From Bacteroidaceae bacterium (lineage in GTDB: Bacteria; Bacteroidota; Bacteroidia; Bacteroidales; Bacteroidaceae), in NCBI GenBank assembly GCA_024398665.1, contig JAKSIS010000016.1, positions 1 to 42,596 on the forward strand: a stretch of 42,596 nt of DNA. Reading direction: 5' to 3'. Under the pieces are notes generated by a model, which did not search any database, was not told where the DNA came from, and saw only the letters and a program-made list of their open reading frames with translations. The translations under genes and the position numbers were made by a program. How positions within the stretch are numbered: position 1 is the first letter of the stretch; each line of letters begins with the position of its first letter. Positions 35,169 to 42,596 of the stretch are shown here, piece after piece.

Positions 35169-36398
35169 TTATATGATCTCACTCTCAACCTTTCCGTCAG
35201 CAAGCACTGTCACCAGGCGGTCACCAGGTTTCAGGTCCGATGCGCTCTTCAGGGCATGCCCGTTGCAAAGCGTCATGGAATACCCCCTCTTCAGGACCGT
35301 TGCCGGGTCTGCCGCAGCAATGCCCTTCTCCAGCAGTTCCAGTCTGTGCAGGCGTGCCGTCATCAGGTTTGCGACAGCATTCCCCACCCTTGTTCCGGCA
35401 CGTTCCAGAACCTGCTCCTGGCGTACTTTCAGCACCGCGAACAGTGAGGGCAGTTTCTGAGACAGCAGCGTTATGCGCTGTTTCTGGGCATTCATGCGCT
35501 CCTGGACCGATGTTCCCAGCCTGCGCGCCAGGTTCTCCAGTTCCATGGCCGTGTCATACATTTTCGAAATGATGTATTCAGCAGCAGCTGTCGGGGTCTT
35601 GACCTTCATGAAGGCAACGGTATCGGCAACGGTATCGTCACGGTCGTGCCCTATCCCCGTTATCACCGGCAGCGGGAAATTGGCTATGTTCGATGCCAGG
35701 TCATAGGAATCGAAGCAGCTCAGTTCGCTCACGGCGCCGCCGCCACGGATTATCACCACCACGTCCCAGCTGTCACGCTGCGCCGCAATGGTGTTCAGGG
35801 CACTTATGACACTGCTTTCCACGTCATTGCCCTGCATCATGGCCGGGAACAGGCGGCAGCGGAACCTGAATCCGTATATGTTGCTGTCCAGCTGGTTCAT
35901 GAAATCCCCGTATCCTGCGGCAGTCGCCGATGACACCACCGCAATGCGCTGCATGGGGACCGGCAGCGGAAGCCCGCGGTTCTGGTCAATCACACCGTCG
36001 GCCTTGAGGCGTTCAATGATCTCCCTGCGCCGGCGGGCCATGTCACCCATGGTGTACGTGGGGTCTATATCACTCACTACCAGCGAATAGCCGTATTCCT
36101 CATGAAAGCTGACCTTTACGGCCAGCAGCACCTTCATCCCCACGGCAAGACGTTCGCCGGTCGCCCTTTCGAACTTGGGACGCAGATTCATCCATATCCC
36201 TTTCCAGATGTTCGCCTTGGCTTTGGCCAGGAATTTCCTGCCGGTTTCATCCTTCTGCACCAGTTCCAGGTAGCAGTGCCCCGAACCTGACGGACTGAGA
36301 CTGCTTATTTCAGCCTGCACCCAGTATGTGTCCGGCATTGTGTACTGGAGCGTGCTCCTGACACGGCCGTTAAGTTCGGACAGAGTCAATGTTTCCAT
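35169..36398 (-). CDS. xseA: Exodeoxyribonuclease VII large subunit
   Basis: 409 residues. An N-terminal OB-fold (TYWVQAEISSLSPSGSGHCYLELVQ) is followed by the catalytic domain with IAVVSSATAAGYGDFMNQL, VVIIRGGGAVSELSCFDSYDLA and PVITGIGHDRDDTVADTVAFMKVKTPTAAAEYI, all diagnostic of XseA, then a coiled-coil region and a short C-terminal barrel (RGYSMTLCNGHALKSASDLKPGD). It degrades single-stranded DNA from both ends. It begins six bases after mnmA. Confidence 0.97.
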   Translation of the reverse strand: METLTLSELNGRVRSTLQYTMPDTYWVQAEISSLSPSGSGHCYLELVQKDETGRKFLAKAKANIWKGIWMNLRPKFERATGERLAVGMKVLLAVKVSFHEEYGYSLVVSDIDPTYTMGDMARRRREIIERLKADGVIDQNRGLPLPVPMQRIAVVSSATAAGYGDFMNQLDSNIYGFRFRCRLFPAMMQGNDVESSVISALNTIAAQRDSWDVVVIIRGGGAVSELSCFDSYDLASNIANFPLPVITGIGHDRDDTVADTVAFMKVKTPTAAAEYIISKMYDTAMELENLARRLGTSVQERMNAQKQRITLLSQKLPSLFAVLKVRQEQVLERAGTRVGNAVANLMTARLHRLELLEKGIAAADPATVLKRGYSMTLCNGHALKSASDLKPGDRLVTVLADGKVESEII

Positions 36399-36404
36399 AG
36401 TAAT

Positions 36405-37484
36405 TTACTGATTCTCGATATATTGGTTCAAACCTCTCTGGGACAGAATAAGCGCACCGCCCACAACACGCGTATCCGAATAGAATACCGCATACTGGCC
36501 AGGCGTCATAGCACTTGCAGTCTCATGGAAACGCACCAGCCACACATCACCGGACTGTTCCAGATGACAGGGTATGGCACGGCTGCGGTACCTTATCCTT
36601 ACGGAAAGGTCCTGTTCCGGCATCGGACCTGTAAAACAGGGCTCGTCCACAATCATCACCGCGGTTTCGAGCTGTCCGGGCAGTCCCAGCATGACGGTGT
36701 TCCTTGCCGGATTGGTCTTGAGCACGTATCTGGGCTGGCCGAAAGCCACCTCCAGTCCCTTGCGCTGGCCTACAGTATAATAAGGATAGCCTTTGTGCGT
36801 CCCTATGACATGCCCTTCCGCATCGACGAACTTTCCGGGTCCGATGCGCCTGTCCAGATCAGGCACCCTTTCACGCAGATAATCGCGGTAATCACTCTCA
36901 ATGAAGCATATCTCCATGCTCTCCCTGTCCTGCGACTTGAGTTCCATTCCGCTCTCAGACAGCAGGCTGCGTACCTGCTGCTTGGTCATGCCGCCGATGG
37001 GGAACATGATACGGGCCAGCTGTGACTGGTCCAGTTTCCACAGGAAATAGCTCTGGTCCTTCGCTCTGTCAGCGCCCTGACCTATGTAGTAACAGCCGCC
37101 GTCACTGATCACCCGGGCATAATGTCCGGTCGCCACCATGTCACAGCCCAGGCGGTCAGCCCACTCCAGCAGTATGCGGAACTTGAATGAAGGATTACAT
37201 TCGATGCACGGGTTCGGGGTCAGTCCGTCAAGCCATGCGTTCACGAACGGACAGACCACGTCACTGTCAAACGCTTCCCTTTCATCGGCCACATGGTGCG
37301 GAATGCCCAGTTCAGCCGCCAGACGCACCGCTTCCAGCACATACGGCGGCTCATCACAGCCGTCTTCAAGGCCGCGGTCAGTGTTGCGTATGGTCAGCCC
37401 TATGACTTCATGCCCCTGCTCCCTGAGCATCAGACACACCGCCGTGCTGTCCACGCCTCCGCTCATTCCGACCAGAATTCTCAT
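36405..37484 (-). CDS. mnmA: tRNA-specific 2-thiouridylase
   Basis: 359 residues. PP-loop MSGGVDSTAV at the N-terminus, a catalytic-Cys loop TPNPCIECNPSFKF (about residue 100), the second Cys in SMEICFIES (about 190), and YTVGQRKGL. It puts sulfur on U34 of tRNAs for Lys, Glu and Gln. The family Cys motif normally reads NPDVxCN; here NPCIECN carries an extra Cys. It lies 26 bases after the antiporter gene in the same operon. Confidence 0.95.
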   Translation of the reverse strand: MRILVGMSGGVDSTAVCLMLREQGHEVIGLTIRNTDRGLEDGCDEPPYVLEAVRLAAELGIPHHVADEREAFDSDVVCPFVNAWLDGLTPNPCIECNPSFKFRILLEWADRLGCDMVATGHYARVISDGGCYYIGQGADRAKDQSYFLWKLDQSQLARIMFPIGGMTKQQVRSLLSESGMELKSQDRESMEICFIESDYRDYLRERVPDLDRRIGPGKFVDAEGHVIGTHKGYPYYTVGQRKGLEVAFGQPRYVLKTNPARNTVMLGLPGQLETAVMIVDEPCFTGPMPEQDLSVRIRYRSRAIPCHLEQSGDVWLVRFHETASAMTPGQYAVFYSDTRVVGGALILSQRGLNQYIENQ

Positions 37485-37510
37485 CAGTGTGATTCCTTTA
37501 AAAATGATGT

Positions 37511-39145
37511 TCAGCCCTTCATGTCCGCCTGCTCGGGTTCAGTCTGGCATATGACCAGGACATCACCCACCTGAATCTCAGTATTGCCGTTGGGAATGAA
37601 GTCCCTGCCCCCGCGGCGTACCATGACCACAATTCCCTTTTCCGGATGTTCATAATCCTTGAGCATCCTTCCGTTCCACGAACTGCCCGGCCTGATGGTA
37701 TGCTCCTCAAGGTATGTCTGTTCGTCATCGAACGACCGGGTTATCACCACGACCTTGTCCCCTGCCTCCAGACGCGTGCCGCCGCGCGGAAGTATCTTCT
37801 GCCCGTCACGCAGCACCAGAGCTATGAGAATGTTTTCCGGCAGGCCCAGTTCACTGATCAGCTTTCCGTTCCACCGGCTGGTATCCGTAATCTTTATGCG
37901 TCCGAACTGCATTCCGCTGTTTTCGTTGTAGTCATTGAATGTCTTCATGACATCCTCGTTTTCATCGGTCATGTCCAGTTTTCCGGCCACCAGCGGAATT
38001 AGCGTGCCCTGTATCGATATCGAAAGCAGCACAATGCAGAACACTATGTTGAACAGCCGGTCAGCGAATTCGCCGGGAATTCCGCCCATGGCCATTATGG
38101 CGAACACTATCGATGCCGCTCCGCGCAGCCCCACGAATGAGATAAGGCACTGCTGGCGCAACACATACCCCTTTCTTCTCCTGCAGAACGTCAGTACGGC
38201 ATTTACGGCGGCGGGACGTGCCACAAGCAGCATGAAGGCAAAGATGGCCAGAGCCGGCAGTATGACCTTGTGCATCATGGCCGGACGTGCCAGAAGGCCC
38301 AGCAGGAAGAATATGAGCACCTGCATGAGACCGGTCAGGCCGTCAAAGAAGGCTACCAGACTGCGTTTGCAGCGCAGGTCCGCGTTCCCCATTATTATAC
38401 CTGCCAGGTACGCGCTCAGGTATCCGTTCCCGCCAATCAGGTCCGGCAGCGCGTATGACAGTACTGCCGTCCCAAGCACGAACAGCGACAGGAAGTCCGA
38501 TGACTGGTGCTTCATGCGCGAGAACACCCACACGGCGCCCCGCCCTATGAGCCAGCCGCACAGGGCACCGGCAAATATCTGCAGAAGAAGCATCAGGCAT
38601 ATGCTGCCGGCCGATGCGGTACCCTGATACACTGCCAGCATGACCATGGTCAGCATGTAGGAGAAGGGGTCGTTGCTGCCGCTCTCCACTTCAAGCAGCG
38701 GCGCCGTATTGTTCTTGAGTCCCAGTTTGCGCGAACGGAGTATGGAGAATACCGATGCCGCATCGGTCGAACCCACAACTGAACCCATGAGAAGCCCCTC
38801 GGTCCAGGACCATCCCAGCGCCCAGTGGCAGAACATGCCTATGAATCCAGCTGTCAGCACCACGCCTGCACTGGCCAGCAGCCCGGCCTCGACCGACACC
38901 TGGCGGGCAGTCTCCCACCGTGTTCCGAAACCGCCGAAGAACATTATGAAGATAAGGGCCACCGTACAGACGTTCGCAGCGGCCTGATAGTCATCAAAAT
39001 GTACAGGAATGAGTCCATTGTTTCCGAAAATGATGCCAAGTACGATGAATGCAAGCAGTGTGGGCACACCGATCCTGGCAGATATGTGGTTGAGCCACAC
39101 ACAAAGCAGAATCACTATGCCGATAAGTATAAGGAATAGGGTCAT
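37511..39145 (-). CDS. Potassium/proton antiporter, NhaP2-like (CPA1) with TrkA-C domains
   Basis: 544 residues. About twelve membrane helices (residues 1-385) include LLMGSVVGSTDAASVFSIL and ESGSNDPFSYMLT, the conserved SxTDxA and ND segments of CPA1 exchangers. Two TrkA-C/RCK-C regulatory domains follow (FGRIKITDTSRWNGKLISELGLPENILIALVLRDGQ and RPGSSWNGRMLKDYEHPEKGIVVMV). The start is the ATG at 39145, because the upstream frame (to 39190) runs across the promoter box. First gene of the operon and divergent from the MATE gene. Confidence 0.93.
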   Translation of the reverse strand: MTLFLILIGIVILLCVWLNHISARIGVPTLLAFIVLGIIFGNNGLIPVHFDDYQAAANVCTVALIFIMFFGGFGTRWETARQVSVEAGLLASAGVVLTAGFIGMFCHWALGWSWTEGLLMGSVVGSTDAASVFSILRSRKLGLKNNTAPLLEVESGSNDPFSYMLTMVMLAVYQGTASAGSICLMLLLQIFAGALCGWLIGRGAVWVFSRMKHQSSDFLSLFVLGTAVLSYALPDLIGGNGYLSAYLAGIIMGNADLRCKRSLVAFFDGLTGLMQVLIFFLLGLLARPAMMHKVILPALAIFAFMLLVARPAAVNAVLTFCRRRKGYVLRQQCLISFVGLRGAASIVFAIMAMGGIPGEFADRLFNIVFCIVLLSISIQGTLIPLVAGKLDMTDENEDVMKTFNDYNENSGMQFGRIKITDTSRWNGKLISELGLPENILIALVLRDGQKILPRGGTRLEAGDKVVVITRSFDDEQTYLEEHTIRPGSSWNGRMLKDYEHPEKGIVVMVRRGGRDFIPNGNTEIQVGDVLVICQTEPEQADMKG

Positions 39146-39153
39146 AACATTTA

Positions 39154-39161
39154 CAAAGGTA
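39154..39161 (-). promoter_or_regulatory. -7 box nine bases before the antiporter ATG
   Basis: TACCTTTG on the minus strand; its last base is nine bases upstream of the ATG at 39145, so the predicted leader is only a few bases. Confidence 0.5.
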
Positions 39162-39174
39162 AGAAAAGATTGAG

Positions 39175-39182
39175 TAATTTTG
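39175..39182 (+). promoter_or_regulatory. -7 box of the MATE operon
   Basis: TAATTTTG ends 19 bases before the ATG at 39201 and rules out the TTG at 39180 as start. It is only 13 bases from the divergent antiporter box, so the two promoters are packed back to back and their upstream halves must overlap. Confidence 0.6.
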
Positions 39183-39200
39183 CGTCGCAAACGTTATTAT

Positions 39201-40562
39201 ATGGCAGAATTGAGAACGCCCCAGGAACTGGGGACAGAAAAAATCGGCAAACTTCTTATCAGATACGCAATCCCGGCAATGATAGCCATGCTTGCGTCAT
39301 CGCTCTACAACATTGTCGACCGCGCATTCATCGGACATGGAGTGGGTCCGATGGCTCTGTCGGGACTTGCGGTCACATTTCCGCTCATGAACCTTTCCGC
39401 GGCCCTGGGTTCCATGGTCGGAGTCGGTTCGGGTACCATGATATCACTGAAACTGGGACAGAAGGACCACAAGAGCGCACAGATGCTGCTGGGCAATTCA
39501 ATAACCCTGAACGTCCTTATCGGAATACTGTTCTGCATCCTGTCACTTGCATTCCTTGACCCCATACTGAGACTGTTCGGCGCCACGGACACCACCATAG
39601 GCTATGCCCGCGAATACATGGTCATAATACTTGCCGGAAACGCTTTCACCCACCTGTATCTGGGTATCAACTGCATCCTGCGTGCCGCAGGGCACCCCCA
39701 AAAGGCCATGATAGCCACCATAGGCACAGTGCTGCTGAACACGCTGCTTGACTACCTTTTCATAATGGTGTTCCACTGGGGCATAAAAGGTGCGGCAATA
39801 GCGACTGTCATTTCACAGGTCCTGGCATTCATATGGCAGTGCGTGCAGCTGTCTGACAAGAACGAACTCATTCATCTGCAGCGCGGCACATACCGCCTGA
39901 AGGGCGATCTTGTCAAGAACATGATCACCATAGGACTGTCCCCGTGCCTGATGAACGCCGCAGCCTGTTTCGTGGTCCTGCTCATAAACCGCGGACTGCT
40001 CAAATACGGCGGCGATACGGCCATCGGAGCCTACAGCATAATCAACAGCATGGGATTCATATTCGTCATGATGGTCATGGGTTTCAACCAGGCCATGCAG
40101 CCCATTGCCGGCTACAACTACGGTGCGCGCCAGCTGCCCAGAGTGCTGAAAGTCCTGTATCTTACACTGTTCTTCGGCACGCTGGTGACAACCCTGGGCT
40201 TCCTTGTGGGCGAATTCTTGCCGGACCTGTGCATAAGGATTTTCACTGACGATGAAGAACTCATGGCAATTGCAAGGCGCGGCATGCGGATCAATTTCCT
40301 CATGTTCCCCCTGATAGGTTCGCAGATGGTAACCGGAAACTTCTTCCAGAGCATAGGAATGCCGGGCAAGTCAATCATCATGTCCCTTTCCCGCCAGCTG
40401 GTGCTGCTCATACCCCTGCTCATCATCCTGCCACGCCACTACGGCATGGACGGCGTATGGTACAGCATGCCCGCATCGGACCTGCTGTCAGTAATTCTGG
40501 GATTCTCGCTGCTCATACCGCAAATAAGGAAACTGAAACGTCAAATAGCACAAAACACCTGA
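39201..40562 (+). CDS. MATE-family efflux transporter
   Basis: 453 residues, twelve predicted helices in two MatE repeats. The first repeat starts KLLIRYAIPAMIAMLASSLYNIVDRAFIGHGVG, matching the MATE signature with VDRxFIG, and contains NCILRAAGHPQKAM; the second has FNQAMQPIAGYNYGAR. Members exchange cationic drugs or metabolites for Na+ or H+; the substrate is unknown. First gene of a plus-strand operon with the kinase-like and phosphodiesterase genes; one base separates it from the next ATG. Confidence 0.95.
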   Translation: MAELRTPQELGTEKIGKLLIRYAIPAMIAMLASSLYNIVDRAFIGHGVGPMALSGLAVTFPLMNLSAALGSMVGVGSGTMISLKLGQKDHKSAQMLLGNSITLNVLIGILFCILSLAFLDPILRLFGATDTTIGYAREYMVIILAGNAFTHLYLGINCILRAAGHPQKAMIATIGTVLLNTLLDYLFIMVFHWGIKGAAIATVISQVLAFIWQCVQLSDKNELIHLQRGTYRLKGDLVKNMITIGLSPCLMNAAACFVVLLINRGLLKYGGDTAIGAYSIINSMGFIFVMMVMGFNQAMQPIAGYNYGARQLPRVLKVLYLTLFFGTLVTTLGFLVGEFLPDLCIRIFTDDEELMAIARRGMRINFLMFPLIGSQMVTGNFFQSIGMPGKSIIMSLSRQLVLLIPLLIILPRHYGMDGVWYSMPASDLLSVILGFSLLIPQIRKLKRQIAQNT

Positions 40563-40563
40563 T

Positions 40564-41178
40564 ATGGACAAGCATTACACAATCTGCATGGGGCGCCAGA
40601 TAGGCGCTGGCGGACGCGGCATTGCCGCACTTGTATCGGAATCGCTGGGTGTGAACATATATGACCGCACCCTGCTCAAGAGCGCATCGCAGGAGACCGG
40701 ATTCTCTGAAGAGGTCTTTGAAAAGGCCGATGAGGAGAAGACCCGCCGCGGCCTGCGTTCCATGTTCATGAGCCACATCCATGCTGACGTTTCGGCCAAC
40801 TGCCTGAGCGTAGAGAATATTTTCAGCATGCAGAGTGAAGTCATACGCAACATCCACGCCCAGGAGGACTGCATATTCATAGGACGCTGCGCCGACTATG
40901 TGCTGCGTGACAGCGACCGCCTGCTGAGCGTCTTCATATCGGCCAGTCCCGAATACAGGATAAGGCGCATCATGGAAAAGGGCGGACTGAGCGAACGCAA
41001 GGCCCGCAGCATGATGGAGGAAGCTGACCGCAAGCGCGCATCGTACTACAATTATTTCACAGGACGCAGCTGGGGCATGCCCGAATCCTATGACATCTGC
41101 CTGAATTCGTCAGTGCTGGGCGACAGCAAGTGCGCTGAAATGATTGTCGCCCTGGCAAAGGAAAGACTGGGAATATGA
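40564..41178 (+). CDS. Cytidylate kinase-like protein
   Basis: 204 residues. The N-terminus YTICMGRQIGAGGRGIAALVSESLGVNIYDRTLL matches the cytidylate-kinase-like family (AAK6/Cmk2 type), with the P-loop-like GRQIGAGGRGI in place of a canonical GxxxxGKS. DCIFIGRCADYVL and IRRIMEKGGLSERKARSMMEEADRKRASYYNYFTG (helical lid) follow, as in the family. The true Cmk is usually a different gene, so the physiological substrate is unclear. The stop overlaps the next start by four bases. Confidence 0.87.
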   Translation: MDKHYTICMGRQIGAGGRGIAALVSESLGVNIYDRTLLKSASQETGFSEEVFEKADEEKTRRGLRSMFMSHIHADVSANCLSVENIFSMQSEVIRNIHAQEDCIFIGRCADYVLRDSDRLLSVFISASPEYRIRRIMEKGGLSERKARSMMEEADRKRASYYNYFTGRSWGMPESYDICLNSSVLGDSKCAEMIVALAKERLGI

Positions 41179-41681
41179 AGAGGATAGGCATCCTGTCCGA
41201 CACCCACAGCCATTGGGACGAACGCTACCGCAAATTCTTCCAGGGCTGTGACGAGATATGGCATGCCGGTGACATGGGCACCATTGCCATTGCACGTCAG
41301 CTGGAGGAGATTGCTCCGGTACGCGCCGTGTACGGCAACTGCGACGGACGTGACGTACGTCTGGAATACCCTGAAATACTGCGTTTCCGCATTGAGGATG
41401 CCGATGTCGTAATGAAACACATAGGTGGCAGTCCCGGGCATTATGACAGCACGATAAGGGAGGAGCTCAGGACCCGCACCCCTGCCCTGTTCGTATGCGG
41501 CCATTCACACATACTCAAGATACAGCATGACGCTTCACTGGGCATGCTCCACATCAATCCGGGAGCCGCAGGGCTGCAGGGCTGGCAGAACGTGCGTACA
41601 CTGGTGCGCCTTACAGTTGACGGCCGCCGTTTCCTTGATCTGGACGTGCTTGAAATAAAAAGAGACGAAGAAATTTGCTGA
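41175..41681 (+). CDS. YfcE-type metallophosphoesterase
   Basis: 168 residues. Metal-binding motifs in order: GILSDTHSHWD, DEIWHAGDMG, YGNCDGRDV, and GHSHI. The short length and the motif set fit the MJ0936/YfcE group of calcineurin-like phosphodiesterases, which hydrolyse phosphodiesters with Mn or Ni in vitro; the natural substrate is not known. The ATGA overlap with the upstream kinase-like gene shows coupled translation. Confidence 0.92.
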   Translation: MKRIGILSDTHSHWDERYRKFFQGCDEIWHAGDMGTIAIARQLEEIAPVRAVYGNCDGRDVRLEYPEILRFRIEDADVVMKHIGGSPGHYDSTIREELRTRTPALFVCGHSHILKIQHDASLGMLHINPGAAGLQGWQNVRTLVRLTVDGRRFLDLDVLEIKRDEEIC

Positions 41682-41766
41682 CGGATTAAACTTTCTGCAT
41701 TTTCGGGTATCATAGAATACGTGTGACACATGAACATTTACGTCTAACTTAATAAACCAATTCGAA

Positions 41767-42336
41767 ATGAAGAAATTTTTGTTCGCAGTTGCAGCTCTGA
41801 TGGTTTCATCCATGAGCTTCGCACAGGGATTCGGCGGCGGCTTCGGCGGCGGCCAGGGTATGGGCCAGGGTATGGGCCAGGGCATGGGCCAGATGAACCC
41901 TGAGGATATGGCAAAGCGTCAGGCAGACCGCCTGAAGGAGCAGCTTTCACTGACACAGGTACAGTATGATTCAATCTACAACTTCTATCTGGCAAACCAG
42001 AAGGAACAGGCAAAGCGCCGTGAAGAGATGCGTAACGGCGGCGGTCAGGGCCAGATGGGCCAGGGCGACATGCAGGCCATGATGGAACAGATGCAGAAAC
42101 AGCGTGAAGCACAGGAGAAGAAGATCAAGTCTTTCCTGAATGACGAACAGAAGAAGAAATATGACGAAGCTCAGGCACAGCGCCGTGAACGCGGCGGTCA
42201 GGGCGGATTCCCCGGCGGCGGCCAGGGCGGCTTTGGCGGTGGCCAGCGTCCCCAGGGCGGTCAGGGCGGATTTGGCGGTGGCCAGCGTCCCCAGGGCGGC
42301 CAGGGCGGTGCAGCTCCCCAGGGCTTCGGTTTCTGA
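41767..42336 (+). CDS. Secreted Gly/Gln-rich Spy/DUF4890-like protein
   Basis: 189 residues with a signal peptide (MKKFLFAVAALMVSSMSFAQ). A short GFGGGFGGGQ and GMGQ repeat (three copies) comes first, then a charged helical part with LSLTQVQYDSIYNFYLANQKEQ and IKSFLNDEQKKKYDEAQAQRRER, similar to the LTxxQ elements of Spy/CpxP-type periplasmic chaperones. The last 45 residues are a G/Q/R/P tail made of a 13-residue repeat (GQRPQGGQGGFGG). Likely periplasmic; stress chaperone function is inferred. Monocistronic, with its own terminator. Confidence 0.75.
   Translation: MKKFLFAVAALMVSSMSFAQGFGGGFGGGQGMGQGMGQGMGQMNPEDMAKRQADRLKEQLSLTQVQYDSIYNFYLANQKEQAKRREEMRNGGGQGQMGQGDMQAMMEQMQKQREAQEKKIKSFLNDEQKKKYDEAQAQRRERGGQGGFPGGGQGGFGGGQRPQGGQGGFGGGQRPQGGQGGAAPQGFGF
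42220..42308. repeat. 39-bp tandem repeat in the Gly-rich tail
   Basis: The block beginning GGCCAGCGTCCCCAGGGCGG at 42241 recurs at 42280, a 39-base period with almost no changes, and a partial unit precedes it. It encodes the C-terminal tail of the Spy-like protein. Confidence 0.75.
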
Positions 42337-42360
42337 TTGGAAATCATACAATAGGACAGG

Positions 42361-42400
42361 CATCCTGAAGGTTATTCTTTCAGGATGTCTTCTTTTTTTT
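42361..42400 (+). terminator. Terminator of the Spy-like gene
   Basis: A perfect nine-pair stem CATCCTGAA / TTCAGGATG with a nine-base loop is followed by TCTTC and eight T. It starts 25 bases after the stop codon. Confidence 0.88.
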
Positions 42401-42409
42401 AAAAAGATG

Positions 42410-42417
42410 TATCTTTG
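42410..42417 (+). promoter_or_regulatory. -7 box of the last, truncated gene
   Basis: TATCTTTG directly after the terminator and 26 bases before the ATG at 42443. Confidence 0.6.
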
Positions 42418-42442
42418 CGCATGACAATTCACGAACACCTTA

Positions 42443-42596
42443 ATGATGAAAAGACATATAGCCATCCTTCTTGTCCTGCTGCTTGCATTCTCCCCGCAAG
42501 CCGGCGCCCAGCGCCGTCAGTCCCGAAAGGCAAAAGAAGCGCTGAGCCAGTCCGCTCCCGCCGACAGTCTTCTCATGTGGGCCGGCAACATACACC
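42443..42596 (+). CDS. Start of a macroglobulin-like paralogue, 3'-truncated
   Basis: About 51 residues are visible: a signal peptide (MKRHIAILLVLLLAFSPQAGAQ), a short basic stretch, then SAPADSLLMWAGNIH. The last ten residues match DTLRMWAGNIH of the 979-residue protein encoded at 525, and the DNA of the last 22 bases is identical to 977-998. Two adjacent ATG codons (42443 and 42446) could start it. This protein reaches the MWAGNIH motif at about residue 45, against about residue 150 in the paralogue. The gene runs off the window. Confidence 0.75.
   Translation, partial: MMKRHIAILLVLLLAFSPQAGAQRRQSRKAKEALSQSAPADSLLMWAGNIH

Noticed and set aside
39216-39240. Third copy of the GGGGACAG repeat
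   Set aside because: It lies in the coding sequence of the MATE gene, lacks the GTCCC half and looks coincidental.

Overview
The window reads as chromosomal DNA of a polysaccharide-degrading member of the Bacteroidales (gut or rumen type; genus not determinable by eye). The reasons are the many TAnnTTTG boxes (the -7 element of Bacteroidetes promoters) in front of genes, a FimB/Mfa2-like lipoprotein, a fused aspartokinase-homoserine dehydrogenase followed by an ApgM-type enzyme and ThrC, a TolC/HlyD/ABC-2 export operon, and GH10, GH43 and CE1-like xylan enzymes. Coding density is high, no stretch over 300 bases lacks a gene, and no tRNA, rRNA, CRISPR array, transposase or phage gene was seen.

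Layout. 1-3464: the tail of a cell-surface FISUMP-type protein and a large macroglobulin-like exported protein. 3440-8324 (minus): a TolC, HlyD, permease, permease efflux operon, with a divergent AraC-type regulator (8484-9395). 9462-12250: a secreted DUF3237 protein divergent from a FecCD-type permease plus exported esterase pair. 12267-13615: a predicted 10-TM heavy-metal (Mn-type) exporter framed by two 140-base repeats in inverted orientation. 13625-19241 (minus): the threonine operon thrA, apgM-like gene, thrC and a stand-alone methionine synthase reactivation domain. 19335-24314 (plus): pnuC, radA, an FAD oxidoreductase, then a second, monofunctional homoserine dehydrogenase. 24355-28460 (minus): ilvE-trmB-mrp and a membrane-anchored DUF5715 protein. 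28530-34854 (minus): a xylan cluster (GH10 xylanase, CE1-like esterase, G/A/P/Q-rich lipoprotein, GH43 enzyme) followed by an Mfa2-like lipoprotein. 34959-39145 (minus): K+/H+ antiporter, mnmA, xseA, xseB. 39201-41681 (plus): MATE transporter, cytidylate-kinase-like protein, phosphodiesterase. 41767-42596: a Gly-rich Spy-like secreted protein and the start of a paralogue of the 979-residue protein at 525.

How the parts work together. The GH10, GH43 and esterase genes look like a small xylan depolymerisation module without SusC/SusD in view. The threonine operon together with hom, ilvE and the reactivation domain covers aspartate-family and branched-chain amino-acid metabolism. The most unusual signals are the 140-base inverted elements around the metal exporter, which show a compensatory base-pair change between copies; a set of five polytopic membrane-protein genes whose promoter box lies only 5-9 bases before the ATG; and recurrent G/A/P/Q/R low-complexity inserts in otherwise unrelated exported proteins. 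All family assignments come from reading motifs by eye; no database search was run.
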